Below, piece by piece: positions 10,980 through 22,744 of a stretch of 64,000 nucleotides of DNA. The notes beneath the pieces were generated by a model. That model was not told where the DNA came from, did not search any database, and was given only the letters and a program-made list of their open reading frames with translations. Numbering within the stretch: the stretch's first letter is position 1; the number at the start of each line of letters is the position of its first letter. The stretch is from Xenopus tropicalis. Lineage: Eukaryota; Chordata; Amphibia; Anura; Pipidae. The stretch spans positions 6,065,345 to 6,129,344 of the forward strand of contig NC_030683.2 in the NCBI RefSeq assembly GCF_000004195.4, in the 5' to 3' direction. A program made the position numbers and the translations under genes.

Positions 10980-11938
10980 TTAAATGGATTCTGTCATAAT
11001 TTTTATAGGGTACTTTTATTTCTAAATTACACTTACAGCAAATAATTCCCTCTGCCATTTAAACTTTTATTCTTGAACCAACAAATGTATTTGTAGCTGT
11101 AATATTGGTGTGTAGGCGCCATCTCAGTGCCTTGTGCCTGAGTCTGAGCTTTCAGCCAGCGCTACACATTAGAACTGCTTTCAGCTAACCTATTGTTTCT
11201 CCTACTCCCATGTAACTGGAGGAGTCCCAAGCCGGACTTGGATTTCTTACTATTGAGTGCTATTCTGATACCTACTGGGAGCTGCTATCTTGCTCCCTTC
11301 CCATTGATCTGCTGATCGGCTGCTGGGGGGGGAGGGGATATCACTCCAACTTGCAGCGCAGCAGTAAAGTGTGCCTGAGTCTGAGCTTTCAGAAGGAGCC
11401 AGCACTACACATTAGAACTGCTTTCAGCTAACCTATTGTTTCTCCTACTCCCATGTAACTGGAGGATTTCCTACTATTGAGTGCTATTCTGATACCTACT
11501 GGGAGCTGCTATCTTGCTCCCTTCCCATTGTTCTGCTGATCGGCTGCGGGGGGTGAGGGGGGGGATATCACTCCAACTTGCAGCGCAGCAGTAAAGTGTG
11601 CCTGAGTCTGAGCTTTCAGCCAGCGCTACACATTAGAACTGCTTTCAGCTAACCTATTGTTTCTCCTACTCCCATGTAACTGGAGGAGTCCCAAGCCGGA
11701 CTTGGATTTCTTACTATTGAGTGCTATTCTGATACCTACTGGGAGCTGCTATCTTGCTCCCTTCCCATTGTTCTGCTGATCGGCTGCTGGGGGGGAGGGG
11801 ATATCACTCCAACTTGCAGCGCAGCAGTAAAGTGTGCCTGAGTCTGAGTTTTCAGCCAGCGCTACACATTAGAACTGCTTTCAGCTAACCTATTGTTTCT
11901 CCTACTCCCATGTAACTGGAGGAGTCCCAAGCCGGACC
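10980..11938 (+). mobile_element. TTAA-ended element with ~235-bp tandem core (copy 1)
   Basis: The left end TTAAATGGATTCTGTCATAA is followed by a single-copy arm (TGTAGGCGCCATCTCAGTGC). Then come four units starting CCTGAGTCTGAGCTTTCAG (11137, 11374, 11601, 11837). The last unit breaks off after CCCAAGCCGGAC, so the right arm is missing. Unit length varies from 227 to 237 bp. Confidence 0.88.
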
Positions 11939-12230
11939 AGTGATGAATTTTAATAGTCACGATAATTTGTAAGTTTGTCGTACAAAATTCTAGAGAAATG
12001 CAAGAATATTTTGCCATTGTGAAATTGAAATGGCTGCTCGTTTCCATGAATCCTCTTTATTTTTCACTAACAGGAAGTGCTCCAGCGGCCATTTTAGGAT
12101 CATTGGTGCTCATTCTTGGAAAACAATAATGAAAGTGTGTGAAATAGAAAACAATAATGGGTTTAACTTCCCCTTGAACATGTGCCAAGGACAGACTGTC
12201 ACTGACTACTCTATTCCCCTGCTATTCTAA
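11939..12230. other. Unique spacer
   Basis: Nothing recognised as gene or repeat. Confidence 0.35.
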
Positions 12231-12607
12231 GTGGCACATTTACTAATCCACCAATCCGAATCCCGAATGGGAAAAAATCGAATTGGAAACGAAAATTTTG
12301 CAACCGTTGCGTTTTTTTTCATATTTTGCGCGATTTTTTCGTCGCCGTCACAACTTTATTATATTTTGTGCGACTTTTTCGTCGCTGTCGCGATTTTTTC
12401 ATATTGAGCAATTCTAAACGGCGGAAAAAGCAATGCGATTTTTTCACGACGAAAAAGTTGTGGAAAATATACGATAAAGTTGTAACGGCGGCGAAAAAAA
12501 CACGGGACATAGGAAAAAGTCGCGACGGCGACTTAAAAGGTCGCAAAAATACAGATCATTATGAAAAAACGCGTTCGGACGCTTTCGTGCATTAGTAAAT
12601 CTGCCCC
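12231..12607. mobile_element. AT-rich palindromic MITE
   Basis: Ends are inverted: GGCACATTTACTAATCC on the left and TTAGTAAATCTGCCCC on the right. The interior is a long imperfect hairpin of TTTTTTCGTCGC / GCGACGAAAAA-type blocks, which explains overlapping open frames on both strands. Confidence 0.75.
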
Positions 12608-12617
12608 TCAGTCTTCA

Positions 12618-12842
12618 CAGAACTCATTGGTTCTCGGCAGCTTAAACCTGGCTAAAAAAGTTTTACAAATTTCGAATGTTTGTGAGTTTTTAAAAAATTC
12701 CAAATTATCTAAAATCTTTTAAGAAAAAATGAAACAATTGTGTACTGCCAAAAAACACATACGGAAATCTAGGAAAAAAACGAAAGATTAAAAAAAAAAA
12801 ATCGAACTTTTCTCAGAAAACCTTAGTAAATGGGCCCCTAAG
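12618..12842. mobile_element. Fragment of a TTAGTAAATGGGCCCC-ended MITE
   Basis: AT-rich interior ending CCTTAGTAAATGGGCCCCTA, the complement of the GGGGCC-TTTACTAA terminus at 10499. Only one end is preserved. Confidence 0.55.
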
Positions 12843-12927
12843 TGTGCAACCAATAGTAATGTTTCCCCTATCAGTAGGAATTCCCTCAAGCTTAATTTGG
12901 CAATACAGGCTTTAGTTCTAATACAGC

Positions 12928-13348
12928 CAGGACTGGACTGGGGGGTGCAGGGCCCACCCTACTGCCTCAGGGGCCCCTCCACCACTCAAGAAGCCCCCGC
13001 CGCAGCCTTCACACCCCCTGCAGGGGCCCCCACGACCTGTCAAACCCCCTCCACTGACCACACATAATTTAAACTTACCTTCTGCATGCAGGGTCGGACT
13101 GGGCCGCCGGGACACCGGGAAAAATTCTGGTGGGCCCCGGCCCTAGTGGGCCCCGGCGGTCCAGTCCGACCTTTGCCAGCGCTCCCCCTACTGACTGTTC
13201 CTCCCCTGACGCGTTCAATTTATACGCGCTCGGGGAGGACGTCGGATGGGGGGGTTAGGGGGGCCCCTGGGGGGGGTAGGGCACAGGGCTGGCTGGGGCA
13301 CCTGCAGGGCCCCTGGGGCGGGAGCCTGCACCCCCCAGTCCGACCCTG
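12928..13348. mobile_element. hAT-like non-autonomous element with a nested copy
   Basis: CAGGACTGGACTGGGGGGTG at the left is the inverse of CACCCCCCAGTCCGACCCTG at the right. Inside, 13089-13172 is a second inverted pair (CAGGGTCGGACTGGGCCGCC and GGCGGTCCAGTCCGACC). CAGGG...CCCTG ends suit hAT. The target duplication is not recognisable. Confidence 0.65.
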
Positions 13349-13689
13349 TCTCCATGAGGGAGAAAACCTGCCCATTATAAACCCTAAAACCTTCAGTACT
13401 TATAGCACAAGGGAAATACAGAGCGGAGCTGCTCCTGCTGAACCTCATGTAAAGGACTTGGTTTCATGGGGAGATTCACCCCCTGTGCTTTATATTTTAC
13501 CTAATCAGGTTTAACAAACCATGGCTGCATTCTGTAGGGTGATAAGTAGACTTCTATATGTGGCCCCCAGTCAGACTCCAAGGAAACTTTATTCCCTGAT
13601 TTTACCCTCATAGCAACATTAGGGGGCACTAAAACACAAGGGATGTGCAAAGACAGCAAACTGTACTTGGATCGTGAAATAATATATGG
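13349..13689. other. Unique spacer before the 51-bp satellite
   Basis: No gene or repeat recognised. Confidence 0.4.
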
Positions 13690-16190
13690 TTCCAACACTG
13701 TGTGTATAGGATATGGGGGTTACACTGTGCCTATATATTATACAGTTACTGTGTGTATAGGATATGGGGGTTACACTGTGCCTATATATTATACAGTTAC
13801 TGTGTGTATAGGATATGGGGGTTACACTGTGCCTATATATTATACAGTTACTGTGTGTATAGGATATGGGGGTTACACTGTGCCTATATATTATACAGTT
13901 ACTGTGTGTATAGGATATGGGGGTTACACTGTGCCTATATATTATACAGTTACTGTGTGTATAGGATATGGGGGTTACACTGTGCCTATATATTATACAG
14001 TTACTGTGTGTATAGGATATGGGGGTTACACTGTGCCTATATATTATACAGTTACTGTGTGTATAGGATATGGGGGTTACGCCGTGCCTATATATTATAC
14101 AGTTACTGTGTGTATAGGATATGGGGGTTACGCCGTGCCTATATATTATACAGTTACTGTGTGTATAGGATATGGGGGTTACGCCGTGCCTATATATTAT
14201 ACAGTTACTGTGTGTATAGGATATGGGGGTTACACTGTGCCTATATATTATACAGTTACTGTGTGTATAGGATATGGGGGTTACACTGTGCCTATATATT
14301 ATACAGTTACTGTGTGTATAGGATATGGGGGTTACACTGTGCCTATATATTATACAGTTACTGTGTGTATAGGATATGGGGGTTACACTGTGCCTATATA
14401 TTATACAGTTACTGTGTGTATAGGATATGGGGGTTACACTGTGCCTATATATTATACAGTTACTGTGTGTATAGGATATGGGGGTTACGCCTATATATTA
14501 TACAGTTACTGTGTGTATAGGATTGGGGGTTACACTGTGCCTATATATTATACAGTTACTGTGTGTATAGGATATGGGGGTTACGCCGTGCCTATATATT
14601 ATACAGTTACTGTGTGTATAGGATATGGGGGTTACACTGTGCCTATATATTATACAGTTACTGTGTGTATAGGGTATGGGGGTTACGCCGTGCCTATATA
14701 TTATACAGTTACTGTGTGTATAGGATATGGGGGTTACGCCGTGCCTATATATTATACAGTTACTGTGTGTATAGGATATGGGGGTTACACTGTGCCTATT
14801 ACTGTGTGTATAGGATATGGGGGTTACACTGTGCCTATATATTATACAGTTACTGTGTGTATAGGATATGGGGGTTACACTGTGCCTATTACTGTGTGTA
14901 TAGGATATGGGGGTTACACTGTGCCTATATATTATACAGTTACTGTGTGTATAGGGTATGGGGGTTACACTGTGCCTATATATTATAACAGTTACTGTGT
15001 GTATAGGATATGGGGGTTACACCGTGCTATATATTATACAGTTACTGTGTGTATAGGATATGGGGGTTACACCGTGCCTATATATTATACAGTTACTGTG
15101 TGTATAGGATATGGGGGTTACACTGTGCCTATATATTATACAGTTACTGTGTGTATAGGATATGGGGGTTACACTGTGCCTATATATTTATACAGTTACT
15201 GTGTGTATAGGATATGGGGGTTACACCGTGCCTATATATTATACAGTTACTGTGTGTATAGGATATGGGGGTTACACTGTGCCTATATATTATACAGTTA
15301 CTGTGTGTATAGGATATGGGGGTTACACTGTGCCTATATATTATACAGTTACTGTGTGTATAGGATATGGGGGTCATGCCGTGCCTATATATTATACAGT
15401 TACTGTGTGTATAGGATATGGGGGTTACACTGTGCCTATATATTATACAGTTACTGTGTGTATAGGGTATGGGGTTACACTGTGCCTATATGATTATACA
15501 GTTACTGTGTGTATAGGATATGGGGGTTACACCGTGCCTATATATTATACAGTTACTGTGTGTATAGGATATGGGGGTTACACTGTGCCTATATATTATA
15601 CAGTTACTGTGTGTATAGGATATGGGGGTTACACTGTGCCTATATATTATACAGTTACTGTGTGTATAGGATATGGGGGTCATGCCGTGCCTATATATTA
15701 TACAGTTACTGTGTGTATAGGATATGGGGGTTACACTGTGCCTATATATTATACAGTTACTGTGTGTATAGGATATGGGGGTTACGCCGTGCCTATATAT
15801 TATACAGTTACTGTGTGTATAGGATATGGGGGTTACACTGTGCCTATATATTATACAGTTACTGTGTGTATAGGATATGGGGGTTACACTGTGCCTATAT
15901 ATTATACAGTTACTGTGTGTATAGGATATGGGGGTTTACACTGTGCCTATATATTATACAGTTACTGTGTGTATAGGATATGGGGGTTACACCGTGCCTA
16001 TATATTATACAGTTACTGTGTGTATAGGATATGGGGGTTACACTGTGCCTATATATTATACAGTTACTGTGTGTATAGGATATGGGGGTTACACCGTGCC
16101 TATATATTATACAGTTACTGTGTGTATAGGATATGGGGGTTACACCGTGCCTATATATTATACAGTTACTGTGTGCGTATAGGATATGGG
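13690..16190. repeat. 51-bp satellite, left block (about 49 copies)
   Basis: The unit runs TACAGTTACTGTGTGTATAG then GATATGGGGGTTACACTGTG then CCTATATATTA. Variants are ACTGTG, ACCGTG, GCCGTG and a few indels. As 51 is 17 codons, two plus-strand frames and one minus-strand frame stay open, giving spurious frames of up to 616 codons (17-residue repeat TVCIGYGGYTVPIYYTV). The array stops mid-unit at GGATATGGG, where the hAT-like element begins, and resumes at 19214. Confidence 0.98.
16183..16190. repeat. 8-bp target-site duplication (left)
   Basis: GATATGGG, taken from the 51-bp satellite unit, repeats exactly at 19214-19221 on the other side of the inserted element. Eight base pairs is the hAT signature. 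Confidence 0.8.
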
Positions 16191-16508
16191 CATGGGCGTC
16201 CACAGAAGGGGGCAAGAGGGGGCACTTGCCCCCCCCTGGAAAAGTAGCAAAAAAACAAAAACCTTACTCCGTTTCTGCACTTTCCCCTCAAGCCCGTTTT
16301 TGCTGTGCTCCGATTGGATCTTTCTTCTTGTGAATTCTCCAATCAGAGCACAGCTTCCTTGACAGACAGTAAAATTGACCAATCAGAGCACAGATGCACA
16401 CAGGGATCGGGAGATTTTGCAAACTGGAAACAGAAATGAAGACTGAAAAGAAGCTGTAACTTTACCTAAGAACCAACTCTCAACTTTTGCTGCAGTTTTC
16501 ATCCCACA

Positions 16509-18012
16509 GGTACTATACACAGGTACTATACACAGGCACTATACACAGGTACTATACCCAGGCACTATACACAGGCACTATACACAGGCACTATACACAG
16601 GTACTATACACAGGTACTATATACACAGGCACTATACCCAGGCACTATACACAGGTACTATACACAGGCACTATACACAGGTACTATACACAGGTACTAT
16701 ATACACAGGCACTATACCCAGGCACTATACACAGGTACTATACACAGGCACTATACACAGGTACTATATACACAGGCACTATACCCAGGCACTATACACA
16801 GGTACTATACACAGGCACTATACACAGGCACTATACACAGGTACTATATACACAGGCACTATACCCAGGCACTATACACAGGTACTATACACAGGCACTA
16901 TACACAGGTACTATACCCAGGCACTATACACAGGTACTATATACACAGGCACTATACACAGGTACTATACCCAGGCACTATACACAGGTACTATACACAG
17001 GTACTATACCCAGGTACTATACCCAGGCACTATACACAGGTACTATATACACAGGTACTATACCCAGGCACTATACACAGGTACTATATACACAGGTACT
17101 ATATACACAGGTACTATACCCAGGTACTATACACAGGCACTATACACAGGTACTATATACACAGGTACTATATACACAGGTACTATATACACAGGTACTA
17201 TACACAGGTACTATACCCAGGCACTATACCCAGGCACTATACCCAGGCACTATACCCAGGTACTATACCCAGGCACTATACCCAGGTACTATACACAGGT
17301 ACTATACCCAGGCACTATACCCAGGCACTATACCCAGGTACTATACCCAGGCACTATACCCAGGCACTATACCCAGGCACTATACCCAGGCACTATACCC
17401 AGGTACTATACACAGGTACTATACCCAGGTACTATACCCAGGTACTATATACACAGGTACTATACACCGGTACTATACCCAGGCACTATACCCAGGCACT
17501 ATACCCAGGCACTATACCCAGGCACTATACCCAGGTACTATACACAGGTACTATACCCAGGCACTATACCCAGGCACTATACCCAGGCACTATACCCAGG
17601 CACTATACCCAGGTACTATACACAGGTACTATACCCAGGTACTATACCCAGGTACTATACACAGGCACTATACACAGGCACTATACACAGGTACTATACC
17701 CAGGTACTATACCCAGGTACTATACCCAGGCACTATACCCAGGCACTATACCCAGGTACTATACCCAGGTACTATACCCAGGTACTATACCCAGGTACTA
17801 TACACAGGCCACTATACACAGGCACTATACCCAGGCACTATACCCAGGCACTATACCCAGGCACTATACCCAGGCACTATACCCAGGCACTATACCCAGG
17901 TACTATACCCAGGTACTATACCCAGGTACTATACACAGGTACTATACCCAGGCACTATACACAGGTACTATACCCAGGTACTATACACAGGTACTATACA
18001 CAGGTACTATAC
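16509..18012. repeat. 13-bp minisatellite, about 115 units
   Basis: Units are TACTATACACAGG and CACTATACCCAGG, with 15-bp variants containing TATATACACAGG. CACAGG units dominate the left and CCCAGG units the right. This suggests expansion by duplication of short blocks. All frames lack stops, giving a 514-codon frame by composition alone. Confidence 0.97.
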
Positions 18013-18415
18013 AGTTCTAAAGAATCACTAGCTGACATTAAATTGTTTTTTGCCTGACCTGACAATTAAAATAATATATAATCTATCCCCTACCCTAACA
18101 GATGGAGGGTAAGTTAACTCTTTCCCTCTGAAAAAGCTCATTGTGTGTTTATATATTTGTTGTTGTTTTTTGCACTTACTATTTTTTTTTTTTTTTGTCA
18201 TTGTTTTGTTCATTTATAGTAAGTTACAGTGGGGACAGTGCTGTGTATCCGTGCCCGTGTTATAGTGCCAGGGCCTGAATATCTGCCATCTGTACCCACT
18301 GTGTTTCACTGTATATAATGTGCTGGGTTTGTAAATACGGACTGCGTCTCACTGTATATAATGGGGAGTCAGTACCCACTGCCTTTCTTGCTATAAAACT
18401 AACATAAACACATCT

Positions 18416-18812
18416 AAAGGGGTGGTTCACTTTTAAGTTAACCTTTAGTATGTTATAAAATGGCCTATTCCTAGCAACTTTGCAATTGGTCTTCCTAATT
18501 AATTTTTTTGAATAATTTGCCTTTCTCTTCTGCCTCTATACAGATTTCAAATGGGGGCCAAAAAATATTGCTCTGTGAGGCTACAATTTTATTATTATTA
18601 TAATTTTGTATTACTTATTTTTCCAAGTAGGCCCCTTAACTATTCATATTCCCATCTCTTGTTTAAACCACTACCTGGTTGCTAGGGTAAATAAGACCCT
18701 AGCAACCAGATAGCTGCTGAAATACCAAATGGAGAGCTGCTGAACAAAAAGCTAAATAACTGAAAAACCATTAAAAATAAAAGTGAATTCGAATGCGAAC
18801 TACCCCTTGAAG
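18416..18812. mobile_element. Palindromic T2-type MITE (copy D), nested
   Basis: Starts AAAGGGGTGGTTCACTTTTA and ends CGAACTACCCCTTGAAG. Contains TTTGCAATTGGTCTTCCT and GGTTGCTAGGGT / ACCCTAGCAACC. It lies inside the hAT-like element, so it is younger than, or was mobilised with, that element. Confidence 0.88.
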
Positions 18813-19059
18813 CTAACTGATCACAAACACAAATGTTTGCAGATCCCCTAACAGAAGTGCGCGTATGAATACTTTTACATCCTAAACATTTTAGGGTAAA
18901 AAAAAAAAGCACCCCCACCCGCACTTTTGTACAGTATCCCTGGGAGTCAGTGGGAACGGCAAGAGGTAGTTGGGAGGTTAACTTTTACGCCAGCAGCGAA
19001 TCCACTAAGAGTCACATTAGCTGTAGGTCAGTCTGTGTATGGGCCATCATTAGCCTCCC

Positions 19060-19088
19060 CTAGTATCATCCTGCAAAAAAAAAATATA

Positions 19089-19151
<63 letters not shown>

Positions 19152-19171
19152 CTGTTGCAGGATGATGCTAG
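19060..19171. repeat. (AT)n tract framed by a 16-bp inverted repeat
   Basis: CTAGTATCATCCTGCA (19060-19075) and TGCAGGATGATGCTAG (19156-19171) are inverted at 15 of 16 positions around about 65 bp of (TA)n. The whole block can fold into one long hairpin or cruciform. Confidence 0.85.
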
Positions 19172-19213
19172 CTTACTTGCCCCCCCTTGGAAAATTTTAT
19201 GCGGACGCCCATG

Positions 19214-20985
19214 GATATGGGGGTTACGCCGTGCCTATATATTATACAGTTACTGTGTGTATAGGATATGGGGGTTACACTGTGCCTATATATTATACAG
19301 TTACTGTGTGTATAGGATATGGGGGTTACGCCGTGCCTATATATTATACAGTTACTGTGTGTATAGGATATGGGGGTTACACTGTGCCTATATATTATAC
19401 AGTTACTGTGTGTATAGGATATGGGGGTTACACTGTGCCTATATATTATACAGTTACTGTGTGTATAGGATATGGGGGTTACACCGTGCCTATATATTAT
19501 ACAGTTACTGTGTGTATAGGATATGGGGGTTACGCCGTGCCTATATATTATACAGTTACTGTGTGTATAGGATATGGGGGTTACGCCGTGCCTATATATT
19601 ATACAGTTACTGTGTGTATAGGATATGGGGGTTACGCCGTGCCTATATATTATACAGTTACTGTGTGTATAGGATATGGGGGTTACGCTGTGCATATATA
19701 TTATACAGTTACTGTGTGTATAGGATATGGGGGTTACGCTGTGCCTATATATTATACAGTTACTGTGTGTATAGGATATGGGGGTTACACTGTGCCTATA
19801 TATTATACAGTTACTGTGTGTATAGGATATGGGGGTTTACACCGTGCCTATATATTATTACAGTTACTGTTGTGTATAGGATATGGGGTTACACCGCTGC
19901 CTATATATTATACAGTTACTGTGTGTATAGGATATGGGGTTACACCGTGCCTATATATTATACAGTTACTGTGTGTATAGGATATGGGGGTTACACTGTG
20001 CCTATATATTATACAGTTACTGTGTGTATAGGATATGGGGGGTACACTGTGCCTATATATTATACAGTTACTGTGTGTATAGGATATGGGGGTTACACTG
20101 TGCCTATCTATTATACAGTCTACTGTGTGTATAGGATTATGGGGGTTACACCGTGCCTATATATTATACAGTTACTGTGTGTATGGATATGGGGGTTACA
20201 CCGTGCCTATCTATTATACAGTTACTGTGTGTATAGGATATGGGGGTTACACCGTGCCTATATATTATACAGTTACTGTGTGTATAGGATATGGGGGTTA
20301 CACCGTGCCTATATATTATACAGTTACTGTGTGTATAGGATATGGGGGTTACACCGTGCCTATATATTATACAGTTACTGTGTGTATAGGATATGGGGGT
20401 TACACCGTGCCTATATATTATACAGTTACTGTGTGTATAGGATATGGGGGTTACACTGTGCCTATATATTATACAGTTACTGTGTGTATAGGATATGGGG
20501 GTTACACTGTGCCTATATATTATACAGTTACTGTGTGTATAGGATATGGGGGTTACACTGTGCCTATATATTATACAGTTACTGTGTGTATAGGATATGG
20601 GGGTTACACTGTGCCTATATATTATACAGTTACTGTGTGTATAGGATATGGGGGTTACACTGTGCCCTATATATTATACAGTTACTGTGTGTATAGGATA
20701 TGGGGGGTTACACTGTGCCTATATATTATACAGTTACTGTGTGTATAGGATATGGGGGTTACACCGTGCCTATATATTATACAGTTACTGTGTGTATAGG
20801 ATATGGGGGTTACACCGTGCCTATATATTATACAGTTACTGTGTGTATAGGATATGGGGGTTACACTGTGCCTATATATTATACAGTTACTGTGTGTATA
20901 GGATATGGGGGTTACACCGTGCCTATATATTATACAGTTACTGTGTGTATAGGATATGGGGGTTACACCGTGCCTATATATATTA
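19214..20985. repeat. 51-bp satellite, right block (about 35 copies)
   Basis: Continues the unit interrupted at 16190. Indel-bearing copies cluster between about 19835 and 20190, and very uniform copies follow. It ends at CCTATATATATTATATAC, passing into unique AT-rich DNA. Confidence 0.98.
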
Positions 20986-21279
20986 TATACAAAATAAATC
21001 AAAACTATATTTTCTACATATGTTTTGATTTTACAATGCATTACTGACAGTACTGGACTATTAATACCCAGTATTATCCTTGTTAGTAGAATTCCCAGGC
21101 CAAGGACAGAATCACCTCTTTAATAACCCACTTGTAAAGTTCCTGTGATATTTACAAGGATTAATTGGCAATTAGTAGGTACAATGCAAATGCTGTGGAC
21201 TCGGGTGACCCTGCAGCCACTTATGCTGTGTATAAGGGCAGAGAGAATGTCACTGAAGCTGCAGTTATTTGTGTATTTG
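20986..21279. other. Unique spacer
   Basis: AT-rich single-copy sequence. No gene recognised. Confidence 0.4.
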
Positions 21280-21725
21280 ACATTCCTTCACTGGATATTT
21301 CTATTTATTCATATTTACGGGAGTGTCTTTTTCCTAAAGACAGTACAGTATGGGGGTACAGCTTATTGTGTGCCCAGAACATTCCTTCTCTGTATATTTG
21401 TATTTATACATATGGGTAGGGGGTGCCATAGTGTTTCCCTTAGACAGTACAGTATGGGGGTACAGCTTATTGTGTGCCCAGAACATTCCTTCTCTGTATA
21501 TTTGTATTTATACATATGGGTAGGGGGTGCCATAGTGTTTCCCTTAGACAGTACAGTATGGGGGTACAGCTTATTGTGTGCCCAGAACATTCCTTCTCTG
21601 TATATTTGTGTTTATACATATGGGTAGGGGGTGCCATAGTGTTTCCCTTAGACAGTACAGTATGGGGGTACAGCTTATTGTGTGCCCAGAACATTCCTTC
21701 TCTGTATATTTGTATTCATACATGT
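21280..21725. repeat. 104-bp tandem array, about 4 copies
   Basis: GACAGTACAGTATGGGGGTA recurs at 104-bp spacing. The first copy is diverged (TTTACGGGAGTG) and the other three are almost identical. Confidence 0.95.
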
Positions 21726-21809
21726 GATTTATTATGTGATTCATTTATAATTATAGTGCCTTTAGCTTTGTATGTTTGCCTAAATATCACTATGTGCAGT
21801 TCCCTATGC

Positions 21810-21841
21810 CCAGGGCCGGGGGGCCGGGGGGCCGGGGGGGT
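21810..21841. repeat. GGCCGGGGG mini-repeat
   Basis: Three GGCCGGGG blocks in a row with four G-runs of at least four, a possible G-quadruplex on the plus strand. Confidence 0.7.
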
Positions 21842-21975
21842 CGCTGTGTTGCTGCGCGCACTTCAAGGCTACAACATTCGGATATTTCTCAGACTTAGCA
21901 ACCAGTTTCCCTTTGTGCCACAATGCAGCGATGCTGGGCCCTGTAAGATAGCACAAGGCTGTGAGCAGGAACATG

Positions 21976-21977
<2 letters not shown>

Positions 21978-22006
<29 letters not shown>
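21978..22006. repeat. (AAT)n microsatellite
   Basis: Nine to ten ATA/AAT trinucleotides. Confidence 0.95.
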
Positions 22007-22027
22007 TACACAAGACTTTCAGTGGGA

Positions 22028-22043
22028 AATAAAGGTTTTTATT
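22028..22043. terminator. Possible bidirectional poly(A) signal
   Basis: AATAAAGGTTTTTATT has AATAAA on the plus strand and, four bases on, AATAAA on the minus strand. It lies about 2.2 kb downstream of the receptor stop. Such pairs occur by chance in AT-rich DNA, so support is weak. Confidence 0.2.
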
Positions 22044-22263
22044 AAGAAATTATATAAACAGATTTATAAACGGCTTTATCTGAGTGTTTGCCCTTGCCAT
22101 AAGTACATTATAAGGATAGCGCTATATATAATTATATATATATTTGTGTATAACCAGGGTTTAGCATGTACCAAGGTCGCCCACTGTAACCCTAATATAG
22201 AGCTATTTCAATGTTGCCTTCTGATGCCATTGGTGAATATTTAAGGGTTAAAAAGTTATTCAC

Positions 22264-22269
22264 TTTATT
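22264..22269 (-). terminator. First AATAAA downstream of the receptor gene
   Basis: Reading downstream from the stop at 24228 on the minus strand, this is the first canonical AATAAA I find. If used, the 3'UTR would be about 2 kb and would contain the 82-bp minisatellite. Confidence 0.3.
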
Positions 22270-22744
22270 ATAATTACTATTGTCCATTGGAGGTAAAAAA
22301 ATACGGCATCAATTACACATTGATTTTGGGTCCCAACCAATAGGTTTCTTGCATCTCTTTGGGATGACCTCAAACATATTCATAGACAATAAAATGATAT
22401 GCATGTACTGTACATTATGGGTATTGAAGCTACAACATTCAAACTGCGGCGGAACTACACTTCCCAGCAGCCCCTGCCATCCTTTGACTGCACAAACCAG
22501 TGTAAATATCAATATCTACAGTCATTCCAATTCCTACAAACACAGTTTTAAAAAAATTTAAAAATCACCATTCATAGACATTCCCAAGAAACAGTATTAA
22601 CATACATTACCTGCACCTCTCTAGCTACGATTCGACTATAACTCCCAGCATCTCTCGGCTGCGAGAGGCAACAGGTTATGTTTTCAAAACTTACAGGATA
22701 AGAGGGTCTAGTCCCTGAGCTGGAGCACTTCTTGCAGTTTCATA
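22270..22744. other. Intergenic or 3'UTR sequence with CCCAGCAG-type repeat fragments
   Basis: Contains ACTACACTTCCCAGCAGCCC and, at about 22633, ACTATAACTCCCAGCATC. Both resemble the ACTACAACTCCCAGCATGC motif of a dispersed element (see 62528). Confidence 0.4.

Larger units (their letters stand above)
16191..19213. mobile_element. 3.0-kb hAT-like element inserted in the satellite
   Basis: Terminal inverted repeats CATGGGCGTCCACA (left) and TGCGGACGCCCATG (right) match at 13 of 14 positions. The 8-bp duplication GATATGGG flanks both. The left subterminal region contains GGGGGCACTTGCCCCCCC and the right ACTTGCCCCCCCTTGG. No transposase frame is present. The cargo is a 13-bp array (16509-18012), a T2-type MITE (18416-18812) and an (AT)n hairpin (19060-19171). 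A paired TGTGCTCCGATTGGA / CCAATCAGAGCACA lies at 16307-16349. Confidence 0.82.

Noticed and set aside
13643..16247. Open frames of 616 and 361 codons with a 17-residue Tyr-rich repeat
   Set aside because: The 51-bp satellite has a period divisible by three and no stop in several frames, including the antisense. Frames switch at indels without penalty. There is no start context, splice site or non-repeat domain.
16487..18031. 514-codon open frame of TQVLYTGTIHRYY type
   Set aside because: It arises from a 13-bp unit that lacks stops in every frame. Composition, not coding selection, explains it.
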